Positions 34,200 through 43,196 of a stretch of DNA of 64,000 bases are shown here, in pieces (position 1 is the stretch's first letter; each line of letters starts with the position of its first letter). The stretch is from NCBI RefSeq assembly GCF_023718305.1, contig NZ_QEYO01000004.1:237050-301049 (forward strand), given 5' to 3'. The notes under the pieces are model-generated. The model saw only the letters and a list, made by a program, of their open reading frames with translations. It was not told the DNA's origin and did no database searches. Origin of the DNA: Gramella sp. AN32. GTDB lineage: Bacteria > Bacteroidota > Bacteroidia > Flavobacteriales > Flavobacteriaceae. A program made the position numbers and the translations under genes.

Positions 34200-34254
34200 T
34201 TTATTTTGGTAACCTGATATTAGTGTTTCCATAAATTTATTTTTCCACCTCTAT

Positions 34255-36336
34255 TTAATGTGAAAACACTGATTTTTGAAGTGGTCTTTTTGAAAAGCCA
34301 GGCCCCTGCCACTTTATTTGTAAGCCGGAGTTTTCTTTCTCCTTTTTAAGATAGATACTAACTGGATGTTTACCTTTTTTCAGCATTATTGTTGTTTTTT
34401 TTTCTTCCCCGGATTGATAATCATAATCGGCATCAAATAGCGCGGCATCATGCAATTTAATAAAGGTGCTCTCCTTAGGAATTAAGTAAAAGGTATAGGC
34501 ACCATCCTGAGGTACTTCTATAAAACCTTCGAGAGAATAGTATGCGTAGGAATTGTTAGCAAAATCCATGTTTTTTAAGCTTGTAGTAGTCCCCTGAGCT
34601 AATGAGTTTAACAACTCCATTTTTGGCAACCAGGGAAAATCTCCATTAAAAGCTTTCCAAACAAGACCTTTTGAGGTAGTTTTTATATTTACCGCCGGTA
34701 CAGCTATACTATCATATGGTCTTGGAGCTGTTGAATTTGGCCGACGAACCCGCAAAACTTTTGCCTTCATTTCCTCTTGCAATTTCTGCATAGATCCGTT
34801 TTTCGCCAGATTGTTGCGCTGTTGTGGATCTTTAAGAATATTATATATTTCAAAATCATCATGATGAGACTGGATATTATAACGTAACCCCAACATTTCA
34901 TCCCTTCGGATCATCTGCATTTGTTTCCGTCCTTTGTTTTGATGTTCAGGTAGAAATTCCGGGTAATCAGGAGTTTTACCTTTATGAAAATATTCAACAT
35001 ACACCAGGCTCTTTTCCTGATCATTTTTACCGGTAAGTGAAGGCAGGAGTGAAACACCATCGGTATTCACAGGCGCTGGTAACCCGGCAGCATCGGTAAA
35101 GGTAGGCAGCCAGTCGTAAAAGATACTTGGTGTGTTGCTTACGGTGTTTTTTGAAATATGCCCGGGCCACCGTGCAATTAACGGTACCCTTATCCCACCT
35201 TCCAAGACATCTCTTTTAATGCCGTCGAACCGGCCAAAGCTATTAAAGAAATCCGGGGTGTTATTCACATATTCTTCAGGCAGGTAAGATTCCCTGGAAG
35301 GTCCATTATCAGAACTAAAGACTACCAAGGTATTAGCATCGATATTCAGGTCTTTTAAAAGCATGAGCAGGTCACCAACCCCATCATCTATTCTTCGGGT
35401 ACTTGTAGCGTAACGTTTATAAGTATCGGGCCAGGGCACTTCAGCAGTGGCAGGATCATTGTCATCATCATAAGTAGCATTGGCATAATCGGGATGTATA
35501 TAACTATCGGGCTCACCACTGGCTGTATTAATCATATGGCCGGGCTTACCGATGTATTGCAAGCCTCCATCCAGTCCGCCGCCCTCCGGATACGCCTGAG
35601 TTGGCAATTCCAAAACTGCGTGGGGAGTATCATAGGCCAAGTACATGAAAAATGGCCGATCCTTTTGTTGCGCCTGCTTAGTAATCCAGTCTTTAGCTAC
35701 AGCCGTCCATAAATCGCCGGTATAAGATTTATCTAATTGATCACTTATTTCCTCCCCATTGTTCCATACATCCTTCTTGCCCCTATATAATCCTTCCTTA
35801 GGATAATGCTCATGACCATCTCCATGCCGCATATAACCATAGAAATAATCAAATCCTCTTTTAGCAGGTTCTGCAGGCCATTTGTTTTCTTCTATTTGCT
35901 TTCCCTGCAATCCCCATTTTCCAATTGCTGCTGTGGCATATCCTGCTTTCTTCATTACATTGGCCATAGTATGATTATCGGCAAGTGCTTTATCGAATTG
36001 GTTATCCCGAACCTCTGCATGACCCTGACTGCGCCCTGAAAGAAGGGAAGCTCTGGATGGTGCACAAACCGGAGCAGCCGCATAATGTTGGGTTAAAATA
36101 GCTCCTTCCGTAGCCATTTTATCGAGGTTTGGAGTAAAAGCCCAGGGTTCGGAACGATCATTATTATTTTTTCGTTCATTTTGGTAAAAGACGCCAATAT
36201 CACCATAACCTAAATCATCTGTTAATATAAATATGATATTGGGCTTTTTCGAAGAAGCCTGAGAACCGGTTTGGCCTTGTGTTTGTTTTCCTCCCAGTAA
36301 TAGGGCGCTAAGGGCTATATAATATAGGATTTTCAT
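34255..36336 (-). CDS. S1 sulfatase with C-terminal PA14-like domain
   Basis: At 693 residues it is about 200 longer than the neighbouring sulfatases. The core has ILTDDLGYGDIGVF, a loop (NERKNNNDRSEPW), PVCAPSRASLLSGRSQGHAEVR (Cys91), IGKWGLQGK and VVFSSDNGPS. The extra part (residues about 560-690) has the strand pattern of a PA14 domain: LEGFIEVPQDGAYTFYL, LHDAALFDADYDYQ and GKHPVSIYL, ending in IKWQGPGF. PA14 domains in such enzymes bind or shape glycans, so this sulfatase may be anchored to polymer. It is the first gene of the long minus-strand series, facing the divergent gap. Confidence 0.93.
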   Translation of the reverse strand: MKILYYIALSALLLGGKQTQGQTGSQASSKKPNIIFILTDDLGYGDIGVFYQNERKNNNDRSEPWAFTPNLDKMATEGAILTQHYAAAPVCAPSRASLLSGRSQGHAEVRDNQFDKALADNHTMANVMKKAGYATAAIGKWGLQGKQIEENKWPAEPAKRGFDYFYGYMRHGDGHEHYPKEGLYRGKKDVWNNGEEISDQLDKSYTGDLWTAVAKDWITKQAQQKDRPFFMYLAYDTPHAVLELPTQAYPEGGGLDGGLQYIGKPGHMINTASGEPDSYIHPDYANATYDDDNDPATAEVPWPDTYKRYATSTRRIDDGVGDLLMLLKDLNIDANTLVVFSSDNGPSRESYLPEEYVNNTPDFFNSFGRFDGIKRDVLEGGIRVPLIARWPGHISKNTVSNTPSIFYDWLPTFTDAAGLPAPVNTDGVSLLPSLTGKNDQEKSLVYVEYFHKGKTPDYPEFLPEHQNKGRKQMQMIRRDEMLGLRYNIQSHHDDFEIYNILKDPQQRNNLAKNGSMQKLQEEMKAKVLRVRRPNSTAPRPYDSIAVPAVNIKTTSKGLVWKAFNGDFPWLPKMELLNSLAQGTTTSLKNMDFANNSYAYYSLEGFIEVPQDGAYTFYLIPKESTFIKLHDAALFDADYDYQSGEEKKTTIMLKKGKHPVSIYLKKEKENSGLQIKWQGPGFSKRPLQKSVFSH

Positions 36337-36919
36337 GTTGGGAACTAATATTTTATTTCTATAAACGTTGGATTAAAAACATACACAGTAAAATTTGATC
36401 ACACTCAGAATATTCAGAAAAACGAAACAGGCCGTTTTTACCTTAAACCTGATTGCCATGGAAACATCTATTACATTTATGAAATAGTCCCTTTGTGCGA
36501 CAAGAGAAAAAACATAAATGATAAATGATCACTGTTAATTTAATACCTGATGAATATTTATTCCGCCACAAATAATTATTCTTAAAATTATAAAAAGGAT
36601 TCAAGTTACCAGTCTCAAAAACTACTGAAAGATGTTGCAATATGGGAGAGTTTTATTAATTCCTACGACTGCAACATTTATAGGGGTATTATGATACTCC
36701 AGAGACCATCATTCCTTTAAAACATTATTTACTTTAACATCTTCAATATTTAGCAGCCAGGATTAATATTAAATAGTCATTTTTTTATTACATTTTTGCC
36801 TGTTCATTAACAAAAAATGAAGTTAGTTATAGGGAGCTATAGTATCAAAAAGAAAATCAACCATTAATTACTCTTCAGTTTTTCCAGAAGAACAGGTAAT
36901 TCCAACAATAAAATTAAAT
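36337..36919. other. divergent intergenic region between two PUL transcripts
   Basis: These 583 bases lie between two divergent sulfatase genes and hold no credible gene. The main feature is the inverted ATGTTGCA/TGCAACAT pair at 36632-36677, shared with the susC/regulator gap. Both promoters should lie here. No exact TAnnTTTG box was picked with confidence; a near match TATGTTTT on the minus strand lies around 36376-36383. Confidence 0.6.
36632..36677. promoter_or_regulatory. inverted ATGTTGCA half-sites, operator candidate
   Basis: ATGTTGCA at 36632-36639 and its exact reverse complement TGCAACAT at 36670-36677 are separated by 30 bases. The same pair with nearly the same spacing occurs at 49511-49558 in front of susC. 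The site lies about 240 bases before the plus-strand sulfatase and about 300 before the minus-strand one. Confidence 0.5.
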
Positions 36920-38428
36920 ATGAGATACCCCTTCAGCACACTTCTCTTTTCAATTCTAACCTCTATTTCTATAAGCGTTATGTATGGCCAGGAGAAAACT
37001 GAAAAGAAAAAACCTAATATTCTTTTTATTTTTTCTGATGACCAAAGATCTGATGCCCTCGGTGCTTCAGGAAACACCTATATTAAAACACCTAATATTG
37101 ATCAATTAGCAAAAGAAGGTACACGCTTTGAAAACACCTATGTAATGGGAGGGCATCATGGGGCTATATGCGCCCCCAGCCGAGCCATGCTTTTAAGTGG
37201 AAAAAGCCTTTTCCATGTATATGATAAACTTAATGGAGTGACTACCATGCCCATGTATTTTAAGAAATTTGGTTATGAGAGTTTTGGCACTGGCAAATGG
37301 CACAATGAACTAGCTTCATTTGAAGCTAGTTTTGACAAGGGCAAGAATATACTTACCCAGGGAATGGCAAATCATTATAAAACTCCAGCTCGAGATCTCG
37401 ACGATTCGGATAAATTAACAGATCCTGAAATCAGATCCTTTTCAACAGATCTTTTCGCAGATTCTGCTATAGAATATTTAAATGAATATGCTAAAGAAGG
37501 CAAAGAAAACCCTTTTTTCTGCTATGTGGCTTTTAGTGCACCACACGATCCGAGATCTCCACGGGAAGATTATATAGGTATGTATGAAGATCAAAACCTT
37601 CCCTTACCAGGGAATTTTAAAGTTTTACATCCATTTGCCTTTGACAATATGAATATTAGGGATGAAACCCTAGCTCCCTGGCCTAGAACTCCTGAAATAA
37701 TACGGGCATCCATTGCAGATTATTACGGCCTCATAAGCCACATGGATGACCGAATTGGGGATATTATAAATACACTGAAAGAGCAAGGTTTATATGACAA
37801 TACAATTATTGTCTTTGCTTCAGATAATGGCCTCGGTTTAGGGAGCCATGGCTTATTGGGAAAACAAAACCTTTACGAACATAGTACAAAAGTTCCCCTT
37901 ATAATGAGTGGCCCAGGTATTTCAAAAGGACAATCTCAAGATGCGCTACTCTATCTTCATGACATATTCCCTACTCTTGCAGATCTCATTGAAGTACCCT
38001 TACCTGAGGATATTGATGGGTTAAATTTTGCCCCTTTGCTAAGAGGGGGCTCGATAGAAACCCGTAATTCTTTATATACCGCCTATCGCCACACAGTTAG
38101 GGCCGTGCGCACTAAAGAGTGGAAACTCATCAAATATCCAGAACGTGACTACATGCAGCTCTTTAACCTGAAGGAAGACCCTTTAGAACTCAATAATCTG
38201 GCTGAAGATCCTAATTATAAAGACAAGGTGGAAAAACTTGAAGTTGTTATGCAAGAATGGCATGAAAATTCGGATGACCCGGAAACAATGCACCCCGAAA
38301 AAATTTCACCCCTGGAGTATGACTATACCAAATTAAAACAGCATCCAGATAATAAGCAACCTGAATATACCTTAGACAAATATTTTAAAGACGTTCATCT
38401 ATCTAAAGCAAAAAAAACAGATCATTGA
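36920..38428 (+). CDS. S1 sulfatase, secreted
   Basis: The 502-residue protein has a signal peptide ending near VMYGQ. IFSDDQRSDALGASG (Gln after DD, not the LGYGD form of its neighbours) and GAICAPSRAMLLSGKSLFHVYD (Cys84) put it in a choline-sulfatase/iduronate-sulfatase-like branch. GTGKWHNE replaces GKWHLG. VFASDNGLGLGSHGLLGKQNLYEHS is typical of that branch and includes the distal metal and substrate residues. It opens the plus-strand series that continues with GH172 and GH29 and faces the divergent gap with the shared operator-like repeat. Confidence 0.95.
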   Translation: MRYPFSTLLFSILTSISISVMYGQEKTEKKKPNILFIFSDDQRSDALGASGNTYIKTPNIDQLAKEGTRFENTYVMGGHHGAICAPSRAMLLSGKSLFHVYDKLNGVTTMPMYFKKFGYESFGTGKWHNELASFEASFDKGKNILTQGMANHYKTPARDLDDSDKLTDPEIRSFSTDLFADSAIEYLNEYAKEGKENPFFCYVAFSAPHDPRSPREDYIGMYEDQNLPLPGNFKVLHPFAFDNMNIRDETLAPWPRTPEIIRASIADYYGLISHMDDRIGDIINTLKEQGLYDNTIIVFASDNGLGLGSHGLLGKQNLYEHSTKVPLIMSGPGISKGQSQDALLYLHDIFPTLADLIEVPLPEDIDGLNFAPLLRGGSIETRNSLYTAYRHTVRAVRTKEWKLIKYPERDYMQLFNLKEDPLELNNLAEDPNYKDKVEKLEVVMQEWHENSDDPETMHPEKISPLEYDYTKLKQHPDNKQPEYTLDKYFKDVHLSKAKKTDH

Positions 38429-38573
38429 TAATTTAAGTAGATTTTAAAATAGGATTAGAGCAAATCATGTGCGAAGCCATGACCTTTATATTTCCATCCT
38501 TAATTCTAGGTCTAACAATCATCTTGTTGAATTATAGACAAAGCTATTTTAAACTAAACCTGTTACGTTCCTA

Positions 38574-40202
38574 ATGAAATTATTTAATAAAGCGCTTTTT
38601 TTATCTTTTTATATTGCAATGAGTCTGACCTCATGTAATAATGCTACAGAAGGTTCAAAAAATAAGAAGGAAGTTATCACTTTTGAAACCTTATTAACTG
38701 AACTTACCGATAGAAGCTCTTTAACTCAAAACCCTGGTGGCAAATGGAAACAATATCAAGCCAGTAGTTATCAACGACTTTCTAAAACCCCAGAGGACAC
38801 AGCAGGTTGGTATGCTAATAATGATTGGAATCATTTTCAAAGTATAGACACTATAAACGGGCGTGTGGAACAAGTGCTTTTAGATGTTAGTGGCCCAGGG
38901 GTGGTCACCCGTATTTGGAGTGGTGGCAACCCTAATCGTAAAGCAATTCTTAGATTTTATATCGATGGAGACAGTATTCCTGTTTGGGAAGCAGATCAGG
39001 CGGGAGCGCTCATAGGAGAAAATAAAATGATAGGTAAACCTTTGTCAAGCTTATCAGTAAATAAAGAAAATGAAGCAGCCAAAAATCCTGCAAAATTAGG
39101 ACATAACCTTTATGCTCCTATCCCCTTTTCTAAACATATAAAAATAACCTATCAAGGTCCCGTAAAAAGGCCTCCACCAGGAAACGGGCTTTTTTATAAT
39201 ATCAATTATCGTATCTATGAGGATGCTAAAGCCATAGCAATGGAAAGCATGACTTCTCAAACAACAACTAAATATAAGGAAGCACTTAACACAACAAATA
39301 AAAACCTAAGTGACTTTATGCGATTAAATGCTGCCGGAACGAAAACTTCAAAAGAGACTAAAGTCCAAAAAGAAGAATTTTATCTGGAACCAAAGCAATC
39401 TCAAAAACTAGAAATTAGTGGAATGGCTGCGATACACCGTATAATGTTATCCCTCAATACGAAGAATAAAGATCAGGCAGTAAAAGATTTATCCATAAAG
39501 CTATCTTTCGATAATAAGGTAACATTAGATATGCCTGTTGGGTTTTTCTTTGGTAGTGGCGATCAATTATTGCCCGTTGCAGACTGGTACCATAAAATGG
39601 ATTCAAGCGGTACAATGGCGACATTTTGGGTTATGCCATTTAAAGAAAACTCTGTTGTTTCAATATCTAATAATGGTACAGAAACTATATCTGCAGATTT
39701 AGAAATTGGATATAGCAAAACAAAATGGACAGATAATACGTTTTATTTTCATGGAAAATATCAATCCCTTTTAGGATTTGACACTACAGCCAAAGAAGGT
39801 AAAGACTACAATTTTATAAGCCTAGAAAATTCAGGAATATATGTTGGCGATATACTACAAGTGACTAAAGAAGTAGCTGGATGGTGGGGAGAAGGTGACG
39901 AAAAAATTTATGTTGATAATGAATCATTTCCTAGCCATTTTGGAACTGGAACTGAAGATTATTATGGCTATGCCTGGGGAGGTCAGTATCCAGATCCGTT
40001 TGCAACTCCTTTTGTAGGACAGCCTATTGGAGAAGCTAACCGGAAAGATATTGACGGTGGACGTTCAGTAAATACACGTGTACGGGCTCTGGATGCAATA
40101 CCTTACATGACTTCTTTACGTTTCGACATGGAGTCCTGGAACTGGCACGGCGGCTCTGTAGATTATGAATGGGCATGCTTCTGGTATTCAGATCTAAATT
40201 AA
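38574..40202 (+). CDS. GH172 (DUF2961) family glycosidase, lipoprotein
   Basis: The 542-residue protein has a lipoprotein signal (AMSLTSC) and the DUF2961 features: VLLDVSGPGVVTRIW near the start, LRFYIDGDSIPVW, and the hallmark FGTGTEDYYGYAWGG with the catalytic Glu461. GH172 members include a difructose-dianhydride enzyme and D-arabinofuranosidases. Here the gene is in a sulfatase-fucosidase transcript, so its sugar may differ from the known ones. An inserted region of about 100 residues (240-340, rich in Lys, Thr and Ser) separates the two halves. It follows the sulfatase by 145 bases and precedes GH29 by 190. Confidence 0.88.
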   Translation: MKLFNKALFLSFYIAMSLTSCNNATEGSKNKKEVITFETLLTELTDRSSLTQNPGGKWKQYQASSYQRLSKTPEDTAGWYANNDWNHFQSIDTINGRVEQVLLDVSGPGVVTRIWSGGNPNRKAILRFYIDGDSIPVWEADQAGALIGENKMIGKPLSSLSVNKENEAAKNPAKLGHNLYAPIPFSKHIKITYQGPVKRPPPGNGLFYNINYRIYEDAKAIAMESMTSQTTTKYKEALNTTNKNLSDFMRLNAAGTKTSKETKVQKEEFYLEPKQSQKLEISGMAAIHRIMLSLNTKNKDQAVKDLSIKLSFDNKVTLDMPVGFFFGSGDQLLPVADWYHKMDSSGTMATFWVMPFKENSVVSISNNGTETISADLEIGYSKTKWTDNTFYFHGKYQSLLGFDTTAKEGKDYNFISLENSGIYVGDILQVTKEVAGWWGEGDEKIYVDNESFPSHFGTGTEDYYGYAWGGQYPDPFATPFVGQPIGEANRKDIDGGRSVNTRVRALDAIPYMTSLRFDMESWNWHGGSVDYEWACFWYSDLN

Positions 40203-40391
40203 ATCATGGTTTAAAACAAAGGTTCTAAATAAAAAACATTCAAGGAAGTTACCCTTTTCAAGGTACAGTTCAAATCTAATACGAACCGGAAAGCACAAAA
40301 TCAAGTTTTATTTAACAGATCTTATAAAGCTTAACCAAAAACTAAATTAGAATCACACTGTATTTAAACAATTAATTTTAAGAAATACTAT

Positions 40392-41522
40392 ATGGATAAA
40401 AGAGAATTTTTAAAACTTTCTAGCCTAGCAGCTACTGCCATGATGTTAAGTCCTTATATGTCATGCTCTAACAACCCAGGTAATCCCGCCTATTTACAAG
40501 GCTATGGTGATTTGTATGCTGAAAATCCCCACGCAGCATCTTTAAAATGGTTCCGGGATGCTAAATTTGGGCTTTTTATTCATTATGGGCTTTACTCGTT
40601 ACTTGGAAGGGGCGAATGGGTACAGATCAAGGAACAAATTAGGGTCAAGGAGTACGAAAAATTAAAAGATAAGTTCACCGCTGAAAATTTTGATGCCGAT
40701 TTTATAACCGATCTGGCTCTTGAAGCCGAAATGAAATATGTAAATATTACCACAAGACATCACGACAGCTTTTGTCTTTGGAATACCAAAACCACAAATT
40801 TTAATAGTGTAAATTCCCCTGCCAAACGTGATCTGGTGGAAGAACTAGCAAATGCTTGCGCTAAAAAAGGATTAGGTCTCTGTCTATATTTTTCTCACGG
40901 AAGGGACTGGAGACATCCTCACGCACCAAATAATGACAGATGGGGCAGTTTTGCTCGTCCGAAGTACGACCCTGAGGAAACCTACTATAAATATGGAGAA
41001 GAACATGATCTAAATATTTATTTGGATTATATGCACGCTCAACTCAAAGAACTATTGACTAATTATGGCCCCATAGCAAGCATCTGGCTCGACGGCCACG
41101 GAGTGCCGATGAATGGTCCTACCGAAGAATTTAAGATCCAGGAAACCTACGATCTCATTAGAAAGTTACAACCTGCTTCTTTAATTTCTGCCAAATGGGG
41201 GTATAATGGGAAAGAAGATTATTTTGCTCCAGAATATCACTGGTTAAAAAATGAGCCAGAACAAACCAAAAAAATGGTAAACTCCGGTAAGCCTATAGAA
41301 ATATGTACACATATAGCCGGATGGGGTTATGACAAAAGTAAGGACGGTAAACATCGTGGAAAAGATTCTATAATTGAGAACCTTGAATATGCTGGTGATT
41401 ACAATGCAAACCTCTTATTAAACATTGCCCCAAAACCGGATGGAACTATAGACAAGCAAGATATTGCAACGCTCAAAGCTGTTGGAGAGCATATTAGAAA
41501 AAATGGTTTTCCAAAGTCTTAA
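40392..41522 (+). CDS. GH29 alpha-L-fucosidase or related exo-alpha-L-glycosidase, lipoprotein
   Basis: The short 376-residue protein consists of the catalytic barrel with no C-terminal beta domain. The N-terminus has KREFLKLSS followed by lipobox PYMSC. WFRDAKFGLFIHYG, TTRHHDSFCLW and SIWLDGHG are GH29 motifs; Asp234 in the last is the retaining nucleophile. The usual HHDGF is HHDSF and the usual WFDG is WLDG, so the pocket differs from textbook fucosidases. L-galactose or substituted fucose are possible substrates. LLLNIAPKPDGTID is the conserved end of the barrel. A hairpin follows the gene. Confidence 0.92.
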   Translation: MDKREFLKLSSLAATAMMLSPYMSCSNNPGNPAYLQGYGDLYAENPHAASLKWFRDAKFGLFIHYGLYSLLGRGEWVQIKEQIRVKEYEKLKDKFTAENFDADFITDLALEAEMKYVNITTRHHDSFCLWNTKTTNFNSVNSPAKRDLVEELANACAKKGLGLCLYFSHGRDWRHPHAPNNDRWGSFARPKYDPEETYYKYGEEHDLNIYLDYMHAQLKELLTNYGPIASIWLDGHGVPMNGPTEEFKIQETYDLIRKLQPASLISAKWGYNGKEDYFAPEYHWLKNEPEQTKKMVNSGKPIEICTHIAGWGYDKSKDGKHRGKDSIIENLEYAGDYNANLLLNIAPKPDGTIDKQDIATLKAVGEHIRKNGFPKS

Positions 41523-41568
41523 AATACAGGAATAACGAATCTGGATAGCATAATTAAAAATATACAAT

Positions 41569-41608
41569 CAAAGGGCTATCCAATCTAAAATAAGTAAATA
41601 GCCCTTTG
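41569..41608 (+). terminator. hairpin after the sulfatase-GH172-GH29 series
   Basis: CAAAGGGCTAT and ATAGCCCTTTG are perfect 11-base complements around an 18-base loop, 47 bases after the GH29 stop. No T tract follows, so this may be a transcript-end stabiliser or weak terminator. Confidence 0.5.
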
Positions 41609-42110
41609 TAACAAACACTTGTAGATTAGCATTGTACTGTTTAGTTAGGCGCTTTAAGATATAAACAACTTTACAACCTGAATCAACCTAAGAACTGGTA
41701 AAAAAGCACGAGTTAATAGCCACTATTTCAAGCAACAAATTTAATAACAGGCTCCTTTTTTCTTAACAGACTAATAATAATATCGCCAGAGCTCCTATAT
41801 CTGAAATGTTCTGCCTAGCGAATATTTTTGAATTAATCATGGTGGTCTATTTCGGATCTTTTTATACCAATATTTTATCTTGTATAAATTAGTAGTTTTT
41901 TACATTGTTTCTAAATTTAAGCCATGATCAAAAAGTAAAGTGGCCACTTCTTTGGAAAAACAGCCTTTATTGCATATTTGGATCATCTACATTAGGCTGG
42001 ATATATTATTGTGACAACACCTAATTAATTTCTATGACAACCTCAATCTCCTGCGCATAAAATGAAAATAGGGCAATTAATAATTACAAGAAAATTCACG
42101 AAATGATGGT
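41609..42110. other. gene-poor stretch between convergent transcripts
   Basis: Stops interrupt all frames and no gene could be recognised. The words AAAGTGGCCACTTCTTT near 41935-41955 resemble terminal sequences of some IS21-type elements, so parts may be insertion-sequence debris, but this is only a suspicion. Confidence 0.4.
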
Positions 42111-42147
42111 TTAAAAAAAAGAGGGTTCAGTAGCACTGATCCCTCTC
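42111..42147 (-). terminator. intrinsic terminator of the core PUL operon
   Basis: On the minus strand an 11-base stem with one mismatch (GAGGGATCAGT with ACTGAACCCTC) closes a GCT loop and is followed by eight T. It lies about 83 bases after the last gene of the susC-susD operon and reads in the right direction. Confidence 0.9.
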
Positions 42148-42229
42148 CTAAAAACTAAAACTAAACTTTAAATTGGCTAATCCAGATTACTTTTTAATTA
42201 GTCTATATTTATCAATTTATTTTTCCCTT

Positions 42230-43162
42230 CTACTTTAAATAATAGTCCCTGAACTTCTTTCCACTAGAACCTATTTCACCCGTATTTAGATTGATCATGT
42301 TCCATGAATTATATAGAACCAGGCCATTTACACCATTATCAATTGCAGCTTCAATTCGCGTTTTTCTATTGGCGAATTTTTTAAACATGTTAACTTCAGA
42401 ATCCCAAACTGGGAAACCTTTAGATTTTTCTATATATTCCTGCCATCTGCCGTGATTAAAACCAAGGTTATGTGTTGTAGAGATATCTACATAATCAAGT
42501 ATACGAGTCTCATCTAAATATTTAATCCCCGCTGGCAATCCCCAGACATCTGAACCTAATAATTTTGCACCGCCCACATTTCCCTTAATGGAAGCATATA
42601 TATAATTTATCTGCTCAGCACTCCATATCCTTCCTGGAGCTGCATCTTCATTAAATGGAGAAATAAAATCCAATTCGAATTCCTCCGCAAAGGAGATAAT
42701 TCTATTAACAAGGATATCACTCTTCTTTTGATCCCCAAGTACAGGTGACAAATCGCCTAAATCTCCATTCGCGATACGTTGACCCCCAGCGTGATTGGCA
42801 GGATTTGCAAAAATAAGGAGTTTTTCGGCTTTACATTTGGCAACAAGGAAATGGAGAAGTTGCTTTTGTTCTTTTGTAATATGCCCTTCTGGAAAAATTG
42901 GAATACGAATTCCATCCACCTTGAATTCATATTTAAATCCTTTCACCAACATATTAATTTGATCTTTAGATGAAAGTTTTTCCTGAATAAAAGCTTGCTT
43001 TACGTCCCCTAAAATCGTTTCTAAATTTCCCTTATATTCTTTCTCTACTGAAAATTTAGCCGCGGCATCAAAGACAATAATTTCTTCTTCTTTGTCTGGT
43101 GCTGAACAGGATAGTATCAACAAAAAACATAATAACTGACTTACAAAAAATACTTTTTTCAT
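42230..43162 (-). CDS. unassigned clan-A-like glycoside hydrolase, lipoprotein
   Basis: The 310-residue protein has a lipoprotein signal (FLLILSC). The rest looks like a small (beta/alpha)8 barrel: FKVDGIRIPIFPEG, KLLIFANPANHAGG, ELDFISPFNEDAAPG, KLLGSDVWGLP, DYVDISTTHNLG, FPVWDSEVNMF and GLVLYNSWNMINL fall in the order of barrel strands. SPFNED puts Glu172 at the end of strand 4 and WDSEVN puts Glu256 at the end of strand 7, the acid/base and nucleophile positions of clan GH-A. I cannot match it to a named family; GH30, GH39 and GH128 relatives were considered. As the last gene of the susC-susD operon it is a strong candidate for the key backbone enzyme. Confidence 0.7.
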   Translation of the reverse strand: MKKVFFVSQLLCFLLILSCSAPDKEEEIIVFDAAAKFSVEKEYKGNLETILGDVKQAFIQEKLSSKDQINMLVKGFKYEFKVDGIRIPIFPEGHITKEQKQLLHFLVAKCKAEKLLIFANPANHAGGQRIANGDLGDLSPVLGDQKKSDILVNRIISFAEEFELDFISPFNEDAAPGRIWSAEQINYIYASIKGNVGGAKLLGSDVWGLPAGIKYLDETRILDYVDISTTHNLGFNHGRWQEYIEKSKGFPVWDSEVNMFKKFANRKTRIEAAIDNGVNGLVLYNSWNMINLNTGEIGSSGKKFRDYYLK

Positions 43163-43196
43163 ATTATATTAATTTAAAGGTTGTTAAAATAAGACC

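Noticed and set aside
36443..36640. Short open frame on the minus strand in the divergent gap
   Set aside because: It has no homology that I recognise, no ribosome binding site, and it overlaps the operator-like repeat.
41930..41960. AAAGTGGCCACTT word resembling ends of IS21-type elements
   Set aside because: No transposase fragments and no second end were seen nearby; noted only as suspected debris.
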